From positions 1-17,682 of the forward strand of contig JBBWZQ010000251.1 in NCBI GenBank assembly GCA_039649115.1: DNA of 17,682 nt, given 5' to 3'. Below the pieces are notes generated by a model, which ran no database searches, was not told the DNA's origin, and saw only the letters and a list, made by a program, of their open reading frames with translations. The position numbers were made by a program, and so were the translations under genes. Of the stretch, positions 1-7,179 are shown piece after piece. This DNA comes from DATEJJ01 sp039649115. Lineage in GTDB: Bacteria > Actinomycetota > Actinomycetes > Mycobacteriales > Micromonosporaceae. Numbering within the stretch: position 1 is the stretch's first letter; every line of letters begins with the position of its first letter.

Positions 1-982
1 AGGCCGGCATGACGCGGGTGCCGCCGGAGGCCGCGACGGGCGGGCGCGGTCCGATCGGCGGGGAGGTCGGCATCCCGGAGACCGGGCTGCCGAGCGGGCC
101 CGGCGAGGTCTGTGACGTCACGGGTGGTCCGGACACCGGCATGCCGGCCGGGCCGACACCGGTCGGGCCGGCCGCCGCCTGCCTGGCCACCTGCCCGAGC
201 GCGGCGGCGGTCGGGAAGCGCGCCGCCGGGTCCTTGGCCATCGCGCGGTCCACGATCCCGCGTATCGCGGGAGGGGTGTCCGGCGGCAGCGGGGCCGGCC
301 GCTCGCGCACGTGCTTCATGGCGATTTCCAGCGGGTTGTCACCCTCGAACGGCCGGCGTCCCGACAGGCACTGGTACGCGACGACGCCCAGCGCGTACAC
401 GTCGGACAGCGGGCTCGCCACCCCGCCGGAAGCCTGCTCCGGAGAGATGTACGAGGCGGTGCCGAGGACCGATCCGACCGCGGTGAGCTGCCCGACGAGT
501 GCCGAGCGGGCGATCCCGAAGTCGGTGAGCACCAGCGTGCCGTTGGGCCGTACCAGCAGGTTGCCGGGCTTCACGTCGCGGTGCACGATCCCCTTGTCGT
601 GCGCGGCCTGCAGCGCGTCGGCCGCCTGGGCGACCAGGGCCATGGTGCGTGCCGGGGTCAGCCGGCCCACCCGGGACAGCGTGCGGGACAGCGGGTCGCC
701 CTCCACGTACTCCATCACGAGGTAGGCACCGACCGTGCTGTCGGAGCCGTAGTCGTACACGTCGACGACGCCGGGGTGGTTGACCGTCGCCATGGTGCGC
801 GCCTCGCCGCGGAACCGCTCGGCGAACCCGGGCTCGTCGAGCAGGGCCGGGAGCAGGATCTTGACGGCGACGGTACGGCCGAGCACCTCGTCGGTACCCC
901 GCCAGACGTCGCCCATCCCGCCGCCCGCGATCCGCTCGTCGAGCTTGTACCGCCCGCCGAGCACCATGCCTGCGCTTACCAC
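1..982 (-). CDS. pknA: Ser/Thr protein kinase, PknA-type (3' end outside window)
   Basis: Eukaryotic-like Ser/Thr kinase that phosphorylates cell-division and wall-synthesis proteins at the inner membrane face. At least 327 residues are visible from GTG at 982; the C-terminus lies beyond position 1. All catalytic motifs are present: Gly-rich loop GGGMGDVW (20-27), ATP-anchoring Lys41 in VAVK, catalytic loop HRDVKPGN (134-141), DFG (154-156), an activation loop with Thr167 and Thr175, and SPE (180-182). The kinase domain ends near residue 265 and a Pro/Gly/Ser/Thr-rich juxtamembrane segment follows. The membrane helix and any extracellular part are not in the window. GTG at 982 follows an AGGTGG-like ribosome site; GTG at 991 is an in-frame alternative. 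It starts 16 bases after pbpA. The name PknA rests on the position after pbpA, as in M. tuberculosis; PknB with PASTA repeats would be expected next, off the edge. The kinase call is secure, the paralogue name less so. Confidence 0.93.
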   Translation of the reverse strand, partial: MVSAGMVLGGRYKLDERIAGGGMGDVWRGTDEVLGRTVAVKILLPALLDEPGFAERFRGEARTMATVNHPGVVDVYDYGSDSTVGAYLVMEYVEGDPLSRTLSRVGRLTPARTMALVAQAADALQAAHDKGIVHRDVKPGNLLVRPNGTLVLTDFGIARSALVGQLTAVGSVLGTASYISPEQASGGVASPLSDVYALGVVAYQCLSGRRPFEGDNPLEIAMKHVRERPAPLPPDTPPAIRGIVDRAMAKDPAARFPTAAALGQVARQAAAGPTGVGPAGMPVSGPPVTSQTSPGPLGSPVSGMPTSPPIGPRPPVAASGGTRVMPA

Positions 983-998
983 GTCAACCACCTGTGCT

Positions 999-2510
999 TT
1001 ATTTCGGTCCCCGCTCAGCGATCACTGCCTTCATGATGTCCCCGGCGATCCGGGCTGCCTCGTGGCTGCCGCCGACACCGGCCCGCTGCAGGAAGACGCA
1101 GACGGCGACGATCGGCTTGCCGTTCTTCATCGCGAATCCAATGAACCAGCCGTGGGCGTCGGCGGCCTCACCATTCTGTGCCGTTCCGGTCTTGCCACCC
1201 ACCTGGTACCCGGCGATCTGCGCCGGCGCGCCCGTGCCGTTCTGGACGACGCTCTCCATCATCTGCTGGAGCTGGCTGGCCACGTCGCCGGTGATCGGCG
1301 TGCGCAGCGTCTTGGGTTGGGCGCTGTACGTGGTGGTCAGGTCGGGCGCCTGGAGCTTCTCGACCAGGTACGGCCGCATCTGCTCCCCGTTGTTCGCCAC
1401 CGTGGCCGCGATCAGCGCGTCCTGCAGCGGCGTCTCCACCACGTCGAGCTGCCCGATGCTGGACTGGGCCACCGCGTTCGGGTCGTCCTGCCCGTTCGGC
1501 CCGGTCATGCTGCCGGTGTGGCTGGCCACCACCGGCATGGTCGCGCCGCCCTCACCGGCCAGGGCGAGCCCGGTGTCCTCGAAGCCGAACCCCTGCGCCA
1601 TCGACTTGATCTTGTCGGCGCCGAGCGTGACACCGAGGTGCGCGAAGCCGGTGTTGCAGGACACGGTCAGCGCCTCGATGAGCGTGATCGTGTTGCCCGG
1701 GCAGACGCCGTTACCCGCGTTGTGGATGGTGAAGCCGCCACCCTGGATCGGCGTGTACGACGGGCCGGCCGGGATCACCGTCTGCGGGTTGTACTGGCCG
1801 GTCGACAGCGCCGCGGCCGACACGATCACCTTCATCGTGGAGGCCGGCGGGTACGCGTCCTGGATCGCCCGGTTCAGCAGCGGTTGGCCCGTCTGTTGGT
1901 TGATCGCGTTGTACGCCTTCTGGGCGGCGTCCCCGTCGTGGCTGGCCAGCGGGTTCGGATCGTAGCTCGGCGTGGAGGCCAGCGCGAGGATCCCGCCGGT
2001 CGACGGGTCGATCGCCACCGCCGCCCCGTTCTTGACGCCCTGCCGGTTGTGCACCAGGGCGTCGTACGCCGTCTCCTGCGCGTTCTTGGACAGGGTCAGC
2101 ACGACGTTGCCACCGGCGGTCTTGTTGCCGGTGAACATGTCCTTGATCCGGTTGGTGAACAGCGCGTCGGCGTTGCCGGACAGGAAGTCGTTCTCCACGC
2201 GCTCGATCCCGCTCGACCCCCCGCGCACCGACTTGTACCCGACCACCTGCGCGAACGGCGCGCCGAGCGGGTACTTGCGCAGGTACTTGAGGGAGTCGCC
2301 GGTGGCCAGGCTCTGCGCGACGATCGTCTGCTTGTCGGAGAGCACGATCGTGCCGCGTTGGCGCTGGTACTCGGTGAACTGGACCCGCCCGTTGTGCTCG
2401 TTGGTCCGGTAAGCGTCCGCCTTGTACGCCTGCACCCAGTTGAGGTTGATGAACAGGAGTGCGAACAGGACGATGACGACCACGCCGACCCGGCGCAGTG
2501 GAGCATTCAC
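999..2510 (-). CDS. pbpA: Class B penicillin-binding protein (transpeptidase) PbpA
   Basis: D,D-transpeptidase that cross-links peptidoglycan outside the membrane, partnered with the SEDS polymerase encoded just upstream. The protein has 503 residues, close to the roughly 490 of mycobacterial PbpA. An N-terminal signal-anchor helix covers residues 8-25. A dimerisation-type region follows, then the transpeptidase domain with SxxK as STMK (224-227, acyl-enzyme Ser224), SxN as SCN (284-286) and KTG (440-442). GTG at 2510 is chosen because it overlaps the rodA stop as GTGA and the membrane anchor begins just after it. The reading frame stays open further upstream to 3020, but that stretch is rodA read in another frame. 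No PASTA repeats are seen, which separates it from PonA2-like or PBP2x-like enzymes. In the operon it is presumably a target or effector of the adjacent kinase; M. tuberculosis PbpA is reported to be phosphorylated by PknB. Confidence 0.95.
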   Translation of the reverse strand: MNAPLRRVGVVVIVLFALLFINLNWVQAYKADAYRTNEHNGRVQFTEYQRQRGTIVLSDKQTIVAQSLATGDSLKYLRKYPLGAPFAQVVGYKSVRGGSSGIERVENDFLSGNADALFTNRIKDMFTGNKTAGGNVVLTLSKNAQETAYDALVHNRQGVKNGAAVAIDPSTGGILALASTPSYDPNPLASHDGDAAQKAYNAINQQTGQPLLNRAIQDAYPPASTMKVIVSAAALSTGQYNPQTVIPAGPSYTPIQGGGFTIHNAGNGVCPGNTITLIEALTVSCNTGFAHLGVTLGADKIKSMAQGFGFEDTGLALAGEGGATMPVVASHTGSMTGPNGQDDPNAVAQSSIGQLDVVETPLQDALIAATVANNGEQMRPYLVEKLQAPDLTTTYSAQPKTLRTPITGDVASQLQQMMESVVQNGTGAPAQIAGYQVGGKTGTAQNGEAADAHGWFIGFAMKNGKPIVAVCVFLQRAGVGGSHEAARIAGDIMKAVIAERGPK

Positions 2511-3970
2511 CGGACTACCTCCGTCGCGAGGCCGGAGATCTTGACGGGAACGCCGGAGGCGGCCGTGGCCGGGCGGCGGGCGCCGTCCGAGATGCGCAGG
2601 AGCATGGCGATCAGCAGCCAGTTGGCCATCAGCGAGGAGCCACCGGCGGACAGGAACGGCGTGGTCTGGCCGGTCAGCGGGATCAGCTTGGTCACCCCAC
2701 CCACGATCACGAACACCTGCAAGCCGAGCGTGAAGGACAGCCCGCCGGCCAGCAGCTTGCCGAAGGAGTCCCGCACGGCGAGCGCCGCGCGCAGCCCCCG
2801 CTCGACGATGATCAGGTAGATCACCAGGAGCGCGGTCAGGCCGAACAGGCCGATCTCCTCGCCCAGGCCGGCGAAGATGAAGTCGTTGCGCACCTCGGGG
2901 ACCAGTCCCGGCTGGCCCACCCCGGGACCCGAGCCGAACAGGCCGCCGGTACCCAGGCCGAGCAGCGACTGCACCAGCTGATATCCGGTGTTGTTGGGAT
3001 CGGCGAACGGGTCCAGCCACACCTGGACCCGTTCGTGGAAGTTGAGGAACGGCCCGCCGACGGTCCCGCCGAGGAGGTAGGCGACGAACGTGCCGCCGAA
3101 GAACAGCAGCAGGCCGATGATGAGCCAGCTGACCCGCTCGGTCGCCACGTACAGGGTGACGACGAACATGCCGAAGTACAGCAGCGACGTGCCGAGGTCC
3201 TTCTCGAAGACCAGGACCATCAGGCTGAGCAGCCAGACCACCAGCACCGGCCCGAGGTCCCGGCCGCGCGGGAAGTCGATGCCCAGGATGCGCCGGCTGG
3301 CCAGCGAGAGGACCTCCCGCTTGCGCACCAGGTAGTAGGCGAAGAACGACAGCAGCAGCAGCTTCGCGAACTCACCCGGCTGGATCTGGAAGAAGCCGCC
3401 CAGCCTGATCCACAGCTTGGCGCCGTTGACCTCGGAGAAGCGGGCGGGCAGCACCGCCGGGATCATCATCAGGACCAGACCCGCCAGACCCAGGGTGTAC
3501 GCATAGCGGGACAGCGAGCGGTGGTCGCGCACCACGGCCAGGATCGCGGCGGCCACCAGGATCGCCACGATCGTCCAGGTGAGCTGGTGGAAGCCGTCAC
3601 CGGCGAACGACGAGTAGTCCGGGCGGGCGGCGGCCTTGGCCCGGCCCAGGTCCAACCGGCGCAGGAAGGCCACGCCCAGGCCGTTGAGCAGCGCGACACA
3701 CGGCAGGATCGCCGGGTCCGCGTACGGGGCGAGGAAGCGCACCATGACGTGCCCGACCAGGAAGACGATCGTGAGCAGCAGGGGCGTTACCCAGAAGTCG
3801 GACGTCACCCTCCCGATCAGGCCGTACTCGACCGCGGCGGAGTACGCCGTCACGATCACCATGGCGAACAGCAGCCCGGCCAGCTCAGCGTTGCGCCTGG
3901 TCGGGGCACGCCGCTGCGCCAGCGCGTTGGGCGCTGGCGGTGGGGCGGGGTGCGCGGTGGCCGTGGTCAC
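2507..3970 (-). CDS. rodA: SEDS peptidoglycan glycosyltransferase RodA/FtsW
   Basis: Multi-pass membrane enzyme that polymerises lipid II into glycan strands, working with the PBP encoded next. It has 487 residues, near the 469 of M. tuberculosis RodA. About ten or more hydrophobic helices are visible after a cytosolic Pro/Arg-rich N-terminus (about 1-27). Family motifs include FQIQPGEFAKL (194-204), corresponding to the usual QPSE/K region, and FEKDLGTS (255-262), whose Asp258 matches the essential Asp of SEDS proteins. The C-terminal part has the typical GLxGLxxGGLFGSGPG loop and the TPFLSAGGSS segment. The start is GTG 3970, with GGAGG about 13 bases upstream, a slightly long spacing; no other start lies between that site and the gene body. 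It begins 20 bases after the pstP stop and shares GTGA with pbpA, so translation is probably coupled. An FtsW paralogue name is possible, but the gene neighbourhood points to RodA. Confidence 0.94.
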   Translation of the reverse strand: MTTATAHPAPPPAPNALAQRRAPTRRNAELAGLLFAMVIVTAYSAAVEYGLIGRVTSDFWVTPLLLTIVFLVGHVMVRFLAPYADPAILPCVALLNGLGVAFLRRLDLGRAKAAARPDYSSFAGDGFHQLTWTIVAILVAAAILAVVRDHRSLSRYAYTLGLAGLVLMMIPAVLPARFSEVNGAKLWIRLGGFFQIQPGEFAKLLLLSFFAYYLVRKREVLSLASRRILGIDFPRGRDLGPVLVVWLLSLMVLVFEKDLGTSLLYFGMFVVTLYVATERVSWLIIGLLLFFGGTFVAYLLGGTVGGPFLNFHERVQVWLDPFADPNNTGYQLVQSLLGLGTGGLFGSGPGVGQPGLVPEVRNDFIFAGLGEEIGLFGLTALLVIYLIIVERGLRAALAVRDSFGKLLAGGLSFTLGLQVFVIVGGVTKLIPLTGQTTPFLSAGGSSLMANWLLIAMLLRISDGARRPATAASGVPVKISGLATEVVR

Positions 3971-3990
3971 GGTGCGTGTGTTCCCTCCGT

Positions 3991-5385
3991 CTAGCGGCAG
4001 CCGGTCGGTCCGGCTGGGCTGGTCGCCTCGGAGGATGAGACGGGCGACGACGGGGTCCGGCTCCCGCCGAGTGACGGTGATCTCGTTACGGCCGGTGCCG
4101 GGCTGGGGCTGGTCGGCGACCGGCTGGCCAGGCTCTGGCCCGCGCTGGCGCTCGCCGAGGTCGAGGCCGACGGGCACACCACGTTGCCGTTGGCCGGGTC
4201 CATCAGCTCCTGCAGCTTGCGCTGCGCGTCTGCCGCACTGTTCGCGGATATGCCCTGCTTGACCCGGTCCTGCGCGACCCTGGTCAGGTCGTCCAGGGTG
4301 ACCGGGCTGGACGGCACCGAGTAGACCTTGGACAGGTGCAGGCCCGCGATCTGGCCGGGAATGCCCTGGTAGACCACCACGGCGCCGTCGGGGGTGGCGC
4401 CGACGTAGTACTGGGACTGGGTGACGTTCCACCCGTACCACAGGCCCCCGCCGAGGATCCCGAGGAGGATCACCAGGAGCACCGTGGTGCGTACGGGATG
4501 CCGCCGGGGACGCTCCGGATCGTCCTCGGCGACCGCCGGCTCGGGCGTCGCCGACCTGGGTGCCAGCGCGGAGGCGCGGGAGGCGGGCGTGGAGCCGTCC
4601 ACGGAGTGGGACATGCCCCGGTCCCGGGCCGCCGCACCGCCCACCACCGGCCGCTGCTCGACGATGTCCTCGTCGGTCACGTCGGCCACGATCACCGTGA
4701 TGTTGTCCGGGCCGCCGCCGCGCAGCGCGAGCTGCACCAGCCGCTCCACGCACTGCGCCGGGTCGACGTACTCGCGCATCGTCTCGCCGATCGTCTCCGG
4801 GCTGACCACGGCGGTCAGCCCGTCGCTGCACAGCAGGTACCGGTCGCCGGTGACCGCCGGGCGGATCGCGTACTCGGGGTCGATGTCACGGCCGTCCAGG
4901 GCCCTGGTGAGCAGGGAGCGCTGGGGATGGCTGCTCGCCTCCTCAGGACTGATGCGCCCCTCGTCGACGAGCATCTGCACGTACGTGTCGTCCTTGGTGA
5001 CCTGGACGAACTCGCCGTCGCGCAGCAGGTACGCGCGCGAGTCGCCGACGTGCACCGTGCCGAACTTGCTGCCCGAGAAGAGCATGGCGGTCAGCGTCGT
5101 ACCCATGCCCTCCATGGCCGGGTTGGCGTCGACCGCGTCGCGCAGTTGCTGGTTGGCCGTGTCCACGGCGGATCGGAGCGCGTCGAGTAGGGCGTCGCCT
5201 GGCACGTCCTCGTCCAGGGGAGCCATCGCCGCGATGACGATGTTGCTGGCGACGTCACCGGCGGCCATGCCGCCCATGCCGTCGGCCACGGCGAGCAGCC
5301 GCGGCCCCGCGTAGACGGAATCCTGGTTTCCGTCCCGGATGAGGCCGCGGTCACTGCGGGCCGCGTAGCGGAGTGTGAGGGTCAT
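3991..5385 (-). CDS. pstP: PP2C-family Ser/Thr protein phosphatase PstP
   Basis: Metal-dependent (PPM/PP2C) phosphatase that reverses the action of the operon kinases on the cytoplasmic side. It has 464 residues. The catalytic domain (about 1-238) carries the metal and core motifs GNQD (19-22), VADGMGG (33-39), GDSR (114-117), SDG (187-189) and GGPDN (224-228). A poly-basic stretch and one membrane helix (about 301-319) follow an acidic linker. Residues 320-464 should be outside the cell; they contain a folded-looking part to about 400 and then a Ser/Thr/Pro-rich low-complexity tail. M. tuberculosis PstP has the same plan, with a catalytic domain, one helix and an extracellular C-terminus. 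The ATG start overlaps the fhaB stop as ATGA, so the two genes are coupled. All conserved PP2C Asp residues looked for are present, so it should be active. Confidence 0.96.
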   Translation of the reverse strand: MTLTLRYAARSDRGLIRDGNQDSVYAGPRLLAVADGMGGMAAGDVASNIVIAAMAPLDEDVPGDALLDALRSAVDTANQQLRDAVDANPAMEGMGTTLTAMLFSGSKFGTVHVGDSRAYLLRDGEFVQVTKDDTYVQMLVDEGRISPEEASSHPQRSLLTRALDGRDIDPEYAIRPAVTGDRYLLCSDGLTAVVSPETIGETMREYVDPAQCVERLVQLALRGGGPDNITVIVADVTDEDIVEQRPVVGGAAARDRGMSHSVDGSTPASRASALAPRSATPEPAVAEDDPERPRRHPVRTTVLLVILLGILGGGLWYGWNVTQSQYYVGATPDGAVVVYQGIPGQIAGLHLSKVYSVPSSPVTLDDLTRVAQDRVKQGISANSAADAQRKLQELMDPANGNVVCPSASTSASASAGQSLASRSPTSPSPAPAVTRSPSLGGSRTPSSPVSSSEATSPAGPTGCR

Positions 5386-5864
5386 GGTCGCAACTCAAGG
5401 GCTGTGCGGCCGATACGGATCGGCACGCCGAGGGGTACGGGGGTGGGGCCGGTAACCTTGGTGCGGTCGAGGTAGGTCCCGTTGGTGGAACCCATGTCCT
5501 CGAGGAGCCATTGTCCGTCCCGAGGGACGAGCCGCGCATGTCGGGCCGAAGCGTAGTCGTCAGTGATGACCAACGTCGAGTCCTCAGCCCGGCCAATTGT
5601 GATCGGCTGTTCGCCGAGGGTCAGCCGGGTACCCGCCAGCGCCCCCGCCGTCACCACCAGCTGGTGCGCGGCCCGACCCCGCTTGACCTTGGCCGGACGG
5701 CCACCAGGGGCCGTCGCGCCCACCCCCCTGGGAGCCGCGACGAGCCGCGAGCGCGCACCGGCGAAGAGATCCCTGCGGATCACCCCGACCACCGTGAACA
5801 CGAAGATCCACAGCAGTACCAGGAAGCCGATACGCGCGACGGTGAGGACGAGTTCTTGCGGCAA
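5382..5864 (-). CDS. fhaB: FHA-domain membrane protein FhaB (FipA)
   Basis: Small phosphothreonine-reading adaptor that links kinase signalling to septal or polar wall synthesis. It has 160 residues, almost the 155 of M. tuberculosis FhaB/FipA. One N-terminal membrane helix (about 11-29) is followed by a basic linker and a C-terminal FHA domain (about 68-158). The FHA signatures are GR (91-92), SARH (106-109) and STNGT (126-130), which bind pThr. The start is inferred as TTG at 5864, five bases after the fhaA stop; the protein read from it (LPQELVLTVARIGF) lines up with the mycobacterial N-terminus as I remember it. No clear ribosome site precedes it, so translation is probably coupled to fhaA. 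It overlaps pstP by four bases. Confidence 0.92.
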   Translation of the reverse strand: MPQELVLTVARIGFLVLLWIFVFTVVGVIRRDLFAGARSRLVAAPRGVGATAPGGRPAKVKRGRAAHQLVVTAGALAGTRLTLGEQPITIGRAEDSTLVITDDYASARHARLVPRDGQWLLEDMGSTNGTYLDRTKVTGPTPVPLGVPIRIGRTALELRP

Positions 5865-5869
5865 GGTGG

Positions 5870-6646
5870 TTAGCCGTCCACTCGGAACGTCAGCGTGGTC
5901 GTCCCGATCTGGATCATGTCGCCGGGATTGAGCGCCACGGCGGAGACCCGCTGGCCGTTGACCATCGTGCCGTTGGTGGAGCCCAGATCGGTCAGCACCA
6001 CCTGGGCGCCGTCGAAGTCCAGCCGGGCGTGCCGGCGGGAGATCCCGACGTCGGGCAGGCGGAGGTTGGCCTGGTCGCCCCGGCCGATGACGGTCGAGCC
6101 GATGGACAGCGGGTACGTCCGGCCGTCGTTGGCGACCAGCCGTACCCCGCGACCCGCCCCGGGCGGTCCGCCCATCGGCTGGTGCTGCTGCTGTTGGTAC
6201 CCCTGCTGATCGTAGGGCGGGTACGCCGGCGGGGGCGGCGGCTGTTCGTAGGACTGGACCGGCGCCACGTCACCGCCGGTGTAGACCTCCGCCGTGACCC
6301 GGAACATGCCGGTGTCCAGCCCGTCGCCGCGCTCGATCTCCACGATCACGTCGCCGTACACGGTCCAGCCCTGCTCGCCGATGAACTCCGCCTGCGACTG
6401 GGCCAGCTCCTGCGCCAGCGCGGCCGCGTAGGGTGCCAGCCGGCTGTGATCGTAGGGCGAGAGATCGATCACGTACCTGTTCGGGACAAGGGTGCGCCCG
6501 CCGGCCAGGATAGCCTTGTGCGCCTCCGCCTCCCGCTGCATGGCGTTGAGGATCTCCACTGGGTGGACGACCCCCTTGAACACCTTCGCGAAGGCCCCCT
6601 CGACCAGGCCCTCTAGACGCTTCTCGAAGCGTTGCAGCACACTCAC
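5870..6646 (-). CDS. fhaA: FHA-domain protein FhaA (DUF3662 + FHA)
   Basis: Cytoplasmic phosphothreonine-binding protein, first gene of the operon. In mycobacteria FhaA binds the phosphorylated MviN pseudokinase domain and affects lipid II export. It has 258 residues. An N-terminal DUF3662-type domain (about 1-122) opens with LQRFEKRLEGLVEGAFAKVF, and a short Pro/Gln/Tyr-rich linker (about 130-162) follows. The C-terminal FHA domain (about 167-256) has GRG (188-190), SRRH (203-206) and STNGT (223-227). GTG at 6646 is preferred because GAGGAGG stands five bases ahead and DUF3662 begins right there; ATG at 6688 would add 14 residues with no better ribosome site. M. tuberculosis FhaA has about 527 residues, so this version lacks most of the long linker. 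The phosphopeptide-binding residues are intact. Confidence 0.94.
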   Translation of the reverse strand: MSVLQRFEKRLEGLVEGAFAKVFKGVVHPVEILNAMQREAEAHKAILAGGRTLVPNRYVIDLSPYDHSRLAPYAAALAQELAQSQAEFIGEQGWTVYGDVIVEIERGDGLDTGMFRVTAEVYTGGDVAPVQSYEQPPPPPAYPPYDQQGYQQQQHQPMGGPPGAGRGVRLVANDGRTYPLSIGSTVIGRGDQANLRLPDVGISRRHARLDFDGAQVVLTDLGSTNGTMVNGQRVSAVALNPGDMIQIGTTTLTFRVDG

Positions 6647-6673
6647 CGGCTCCTCCTCGGGTTCCGAGGTCTG

Positions 6674-6679
6674 ATGGTA
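6674..6679 (-). promoter_or_regulatory. Possible -10 element of the fhaA-pknA operon
   Basis: TACCAT on the minus strand fits the TAnnnT consensus and would start transcription about 20 bases before the fhaA GTG. No convincing TTGACA-like -35 was found at the right distance, so this is weak. Confidence 0.25.
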
Positions 6680-6832
6680 TCTGGACACCGCACGCCCGCA
6701 CGCGCACCGATAGGCGGAACCGTGCTACTCTTCCACAGCGCTGCGGGGCGGTACGTTGGTGCCCCAGGTGCACTGCCTGGTAACCCATGTGCGAGCATGC
6801 CACGTGGGATCCACCCAGGCGGATCCGCCCCA

Positions 6833-6915
6833 GGGGAAGTGGCGGAATGGCAGACGCGCACGGTTCAGGTCCGTGTGCCCGAAAGGGCGTGAGGGTTCAA
6901 CTCCCTCCTTCCCCA
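6833..6915 (+). tRNA. leuT: tRNA-Leu (anticodon CAG)
   Basis: Class II tRNA of 83 bases including the discriminator A. The acceptor stem GGGGAAG (6833-6839) pairs perfectly with CTTCCCC (6908-6914). The anticodon stem CACGG/CCGTG (6859-6863, 6871-6875) encloses the loop TTCAGGT with anticodon CAG at 6866-6868, so it reads CUG, a main Leu codon in GC-rich genomes. The long variable arm GCCC-GAAA-GGGC is typical of tRNA-Leu. The T arm is GAGGG-TTCAACT-CCCTC (6891-6907). CCA is not encoded and must be added. M. tuberculosis has a tRNA-Leu (leuT) in the same place, upstream of and divergent from fhaA. Confidence 0.97.
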
Positions 6916-6924
6916 CGAAGTCGG

Positions 6925-6961
6925 GGCGAGGTGTGTCCGCGGAAAGCGCGGACCCCTCGCC
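6925..6961 (+). terminator. Hairpin terminator after tRNA-Leu
   Basis: Outer stem GGCGAGG (6925-6931) with CCTCGCC (6955-6961) and inner stem GTCCGCG (6935-6941) with CGCGGAC (6947-6953) around a GAAAG loop. A T-rich stretch (TTCGTCGTTCTTC) follows at once, so this is a plausible intrinsic terminator ten bases after the tRNA. Confidence 0.75.
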
Positions 6962-6974
6962 TTCGTCGTTCTTC

Positions 6975-6991
6975 GCGCGGCTGCGCCGCGC
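6975..6991 (+). terminator. Second hairpin behind the tRNA terminator
   Basis: GCGCGGC (6975-6981) and GCCGCGC (6985-6991) form a perfect 7-bp stem with a TGC loop, 14 bases after the first hairpin. It may act as a back-up terminator. The rest of 6992-7134 shows no gene or convincing signal. Confidence 0.4.
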
Positions 6992-7134
6992 AGGCGGGGG
7001 CTTTGCCACCCGCACCCCCGGCGCGCAGCGCCGTGCCGGGCTGACCTGCGTCGGCGACTTGGCGGTGGTGGTCGGCGGGAGACTTCGGGATTCCAAGCCG
7101 GCTGGCGGCGGCCGGCTCGGGTGTGGGTGCGGGA

Positions 7135-7140
7135 TATGCT
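7135..7140 (+). promoter_or_regulatory. Possible -10 element of the epimerase-glycosyltransferase pair
   Basis: TATGCT fits TAnnnT and would place transcription start near 7147, about 33 bases before the GTG. A matching -35 was not recognised, so it is tentative. Confidence 0.3.
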
Positions 7141-7179
7141 GCTGAGCTGGTCCGTGTTTGTGGACGAGGAGGCACTCGG

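Noticed and set aside
780..2819. Long plus-strand open frame of 679 codons opposite pbpA and the kinase
   Set aside because: It lies antisense to two genes with complete catalytic motifs, and its product is Arg/Gly/Val/His-rich low complexity typical of antisense frames in GC-rich DNA.
2498..3994. Plus-strand open frame of 498 codons opposite rodA
   Set aside because: Gln/His/Glu/Arg-rich product with no domain; it is the complement of the membrane helices of RodA.
6833..6915. tRNA-Leu as integration site of a mobile element
   Set aside because: No integrase, no repeated 3' tRNA end within the window, and the surrounding order matches the ancestral arrangement seen in M. tuberculosis.
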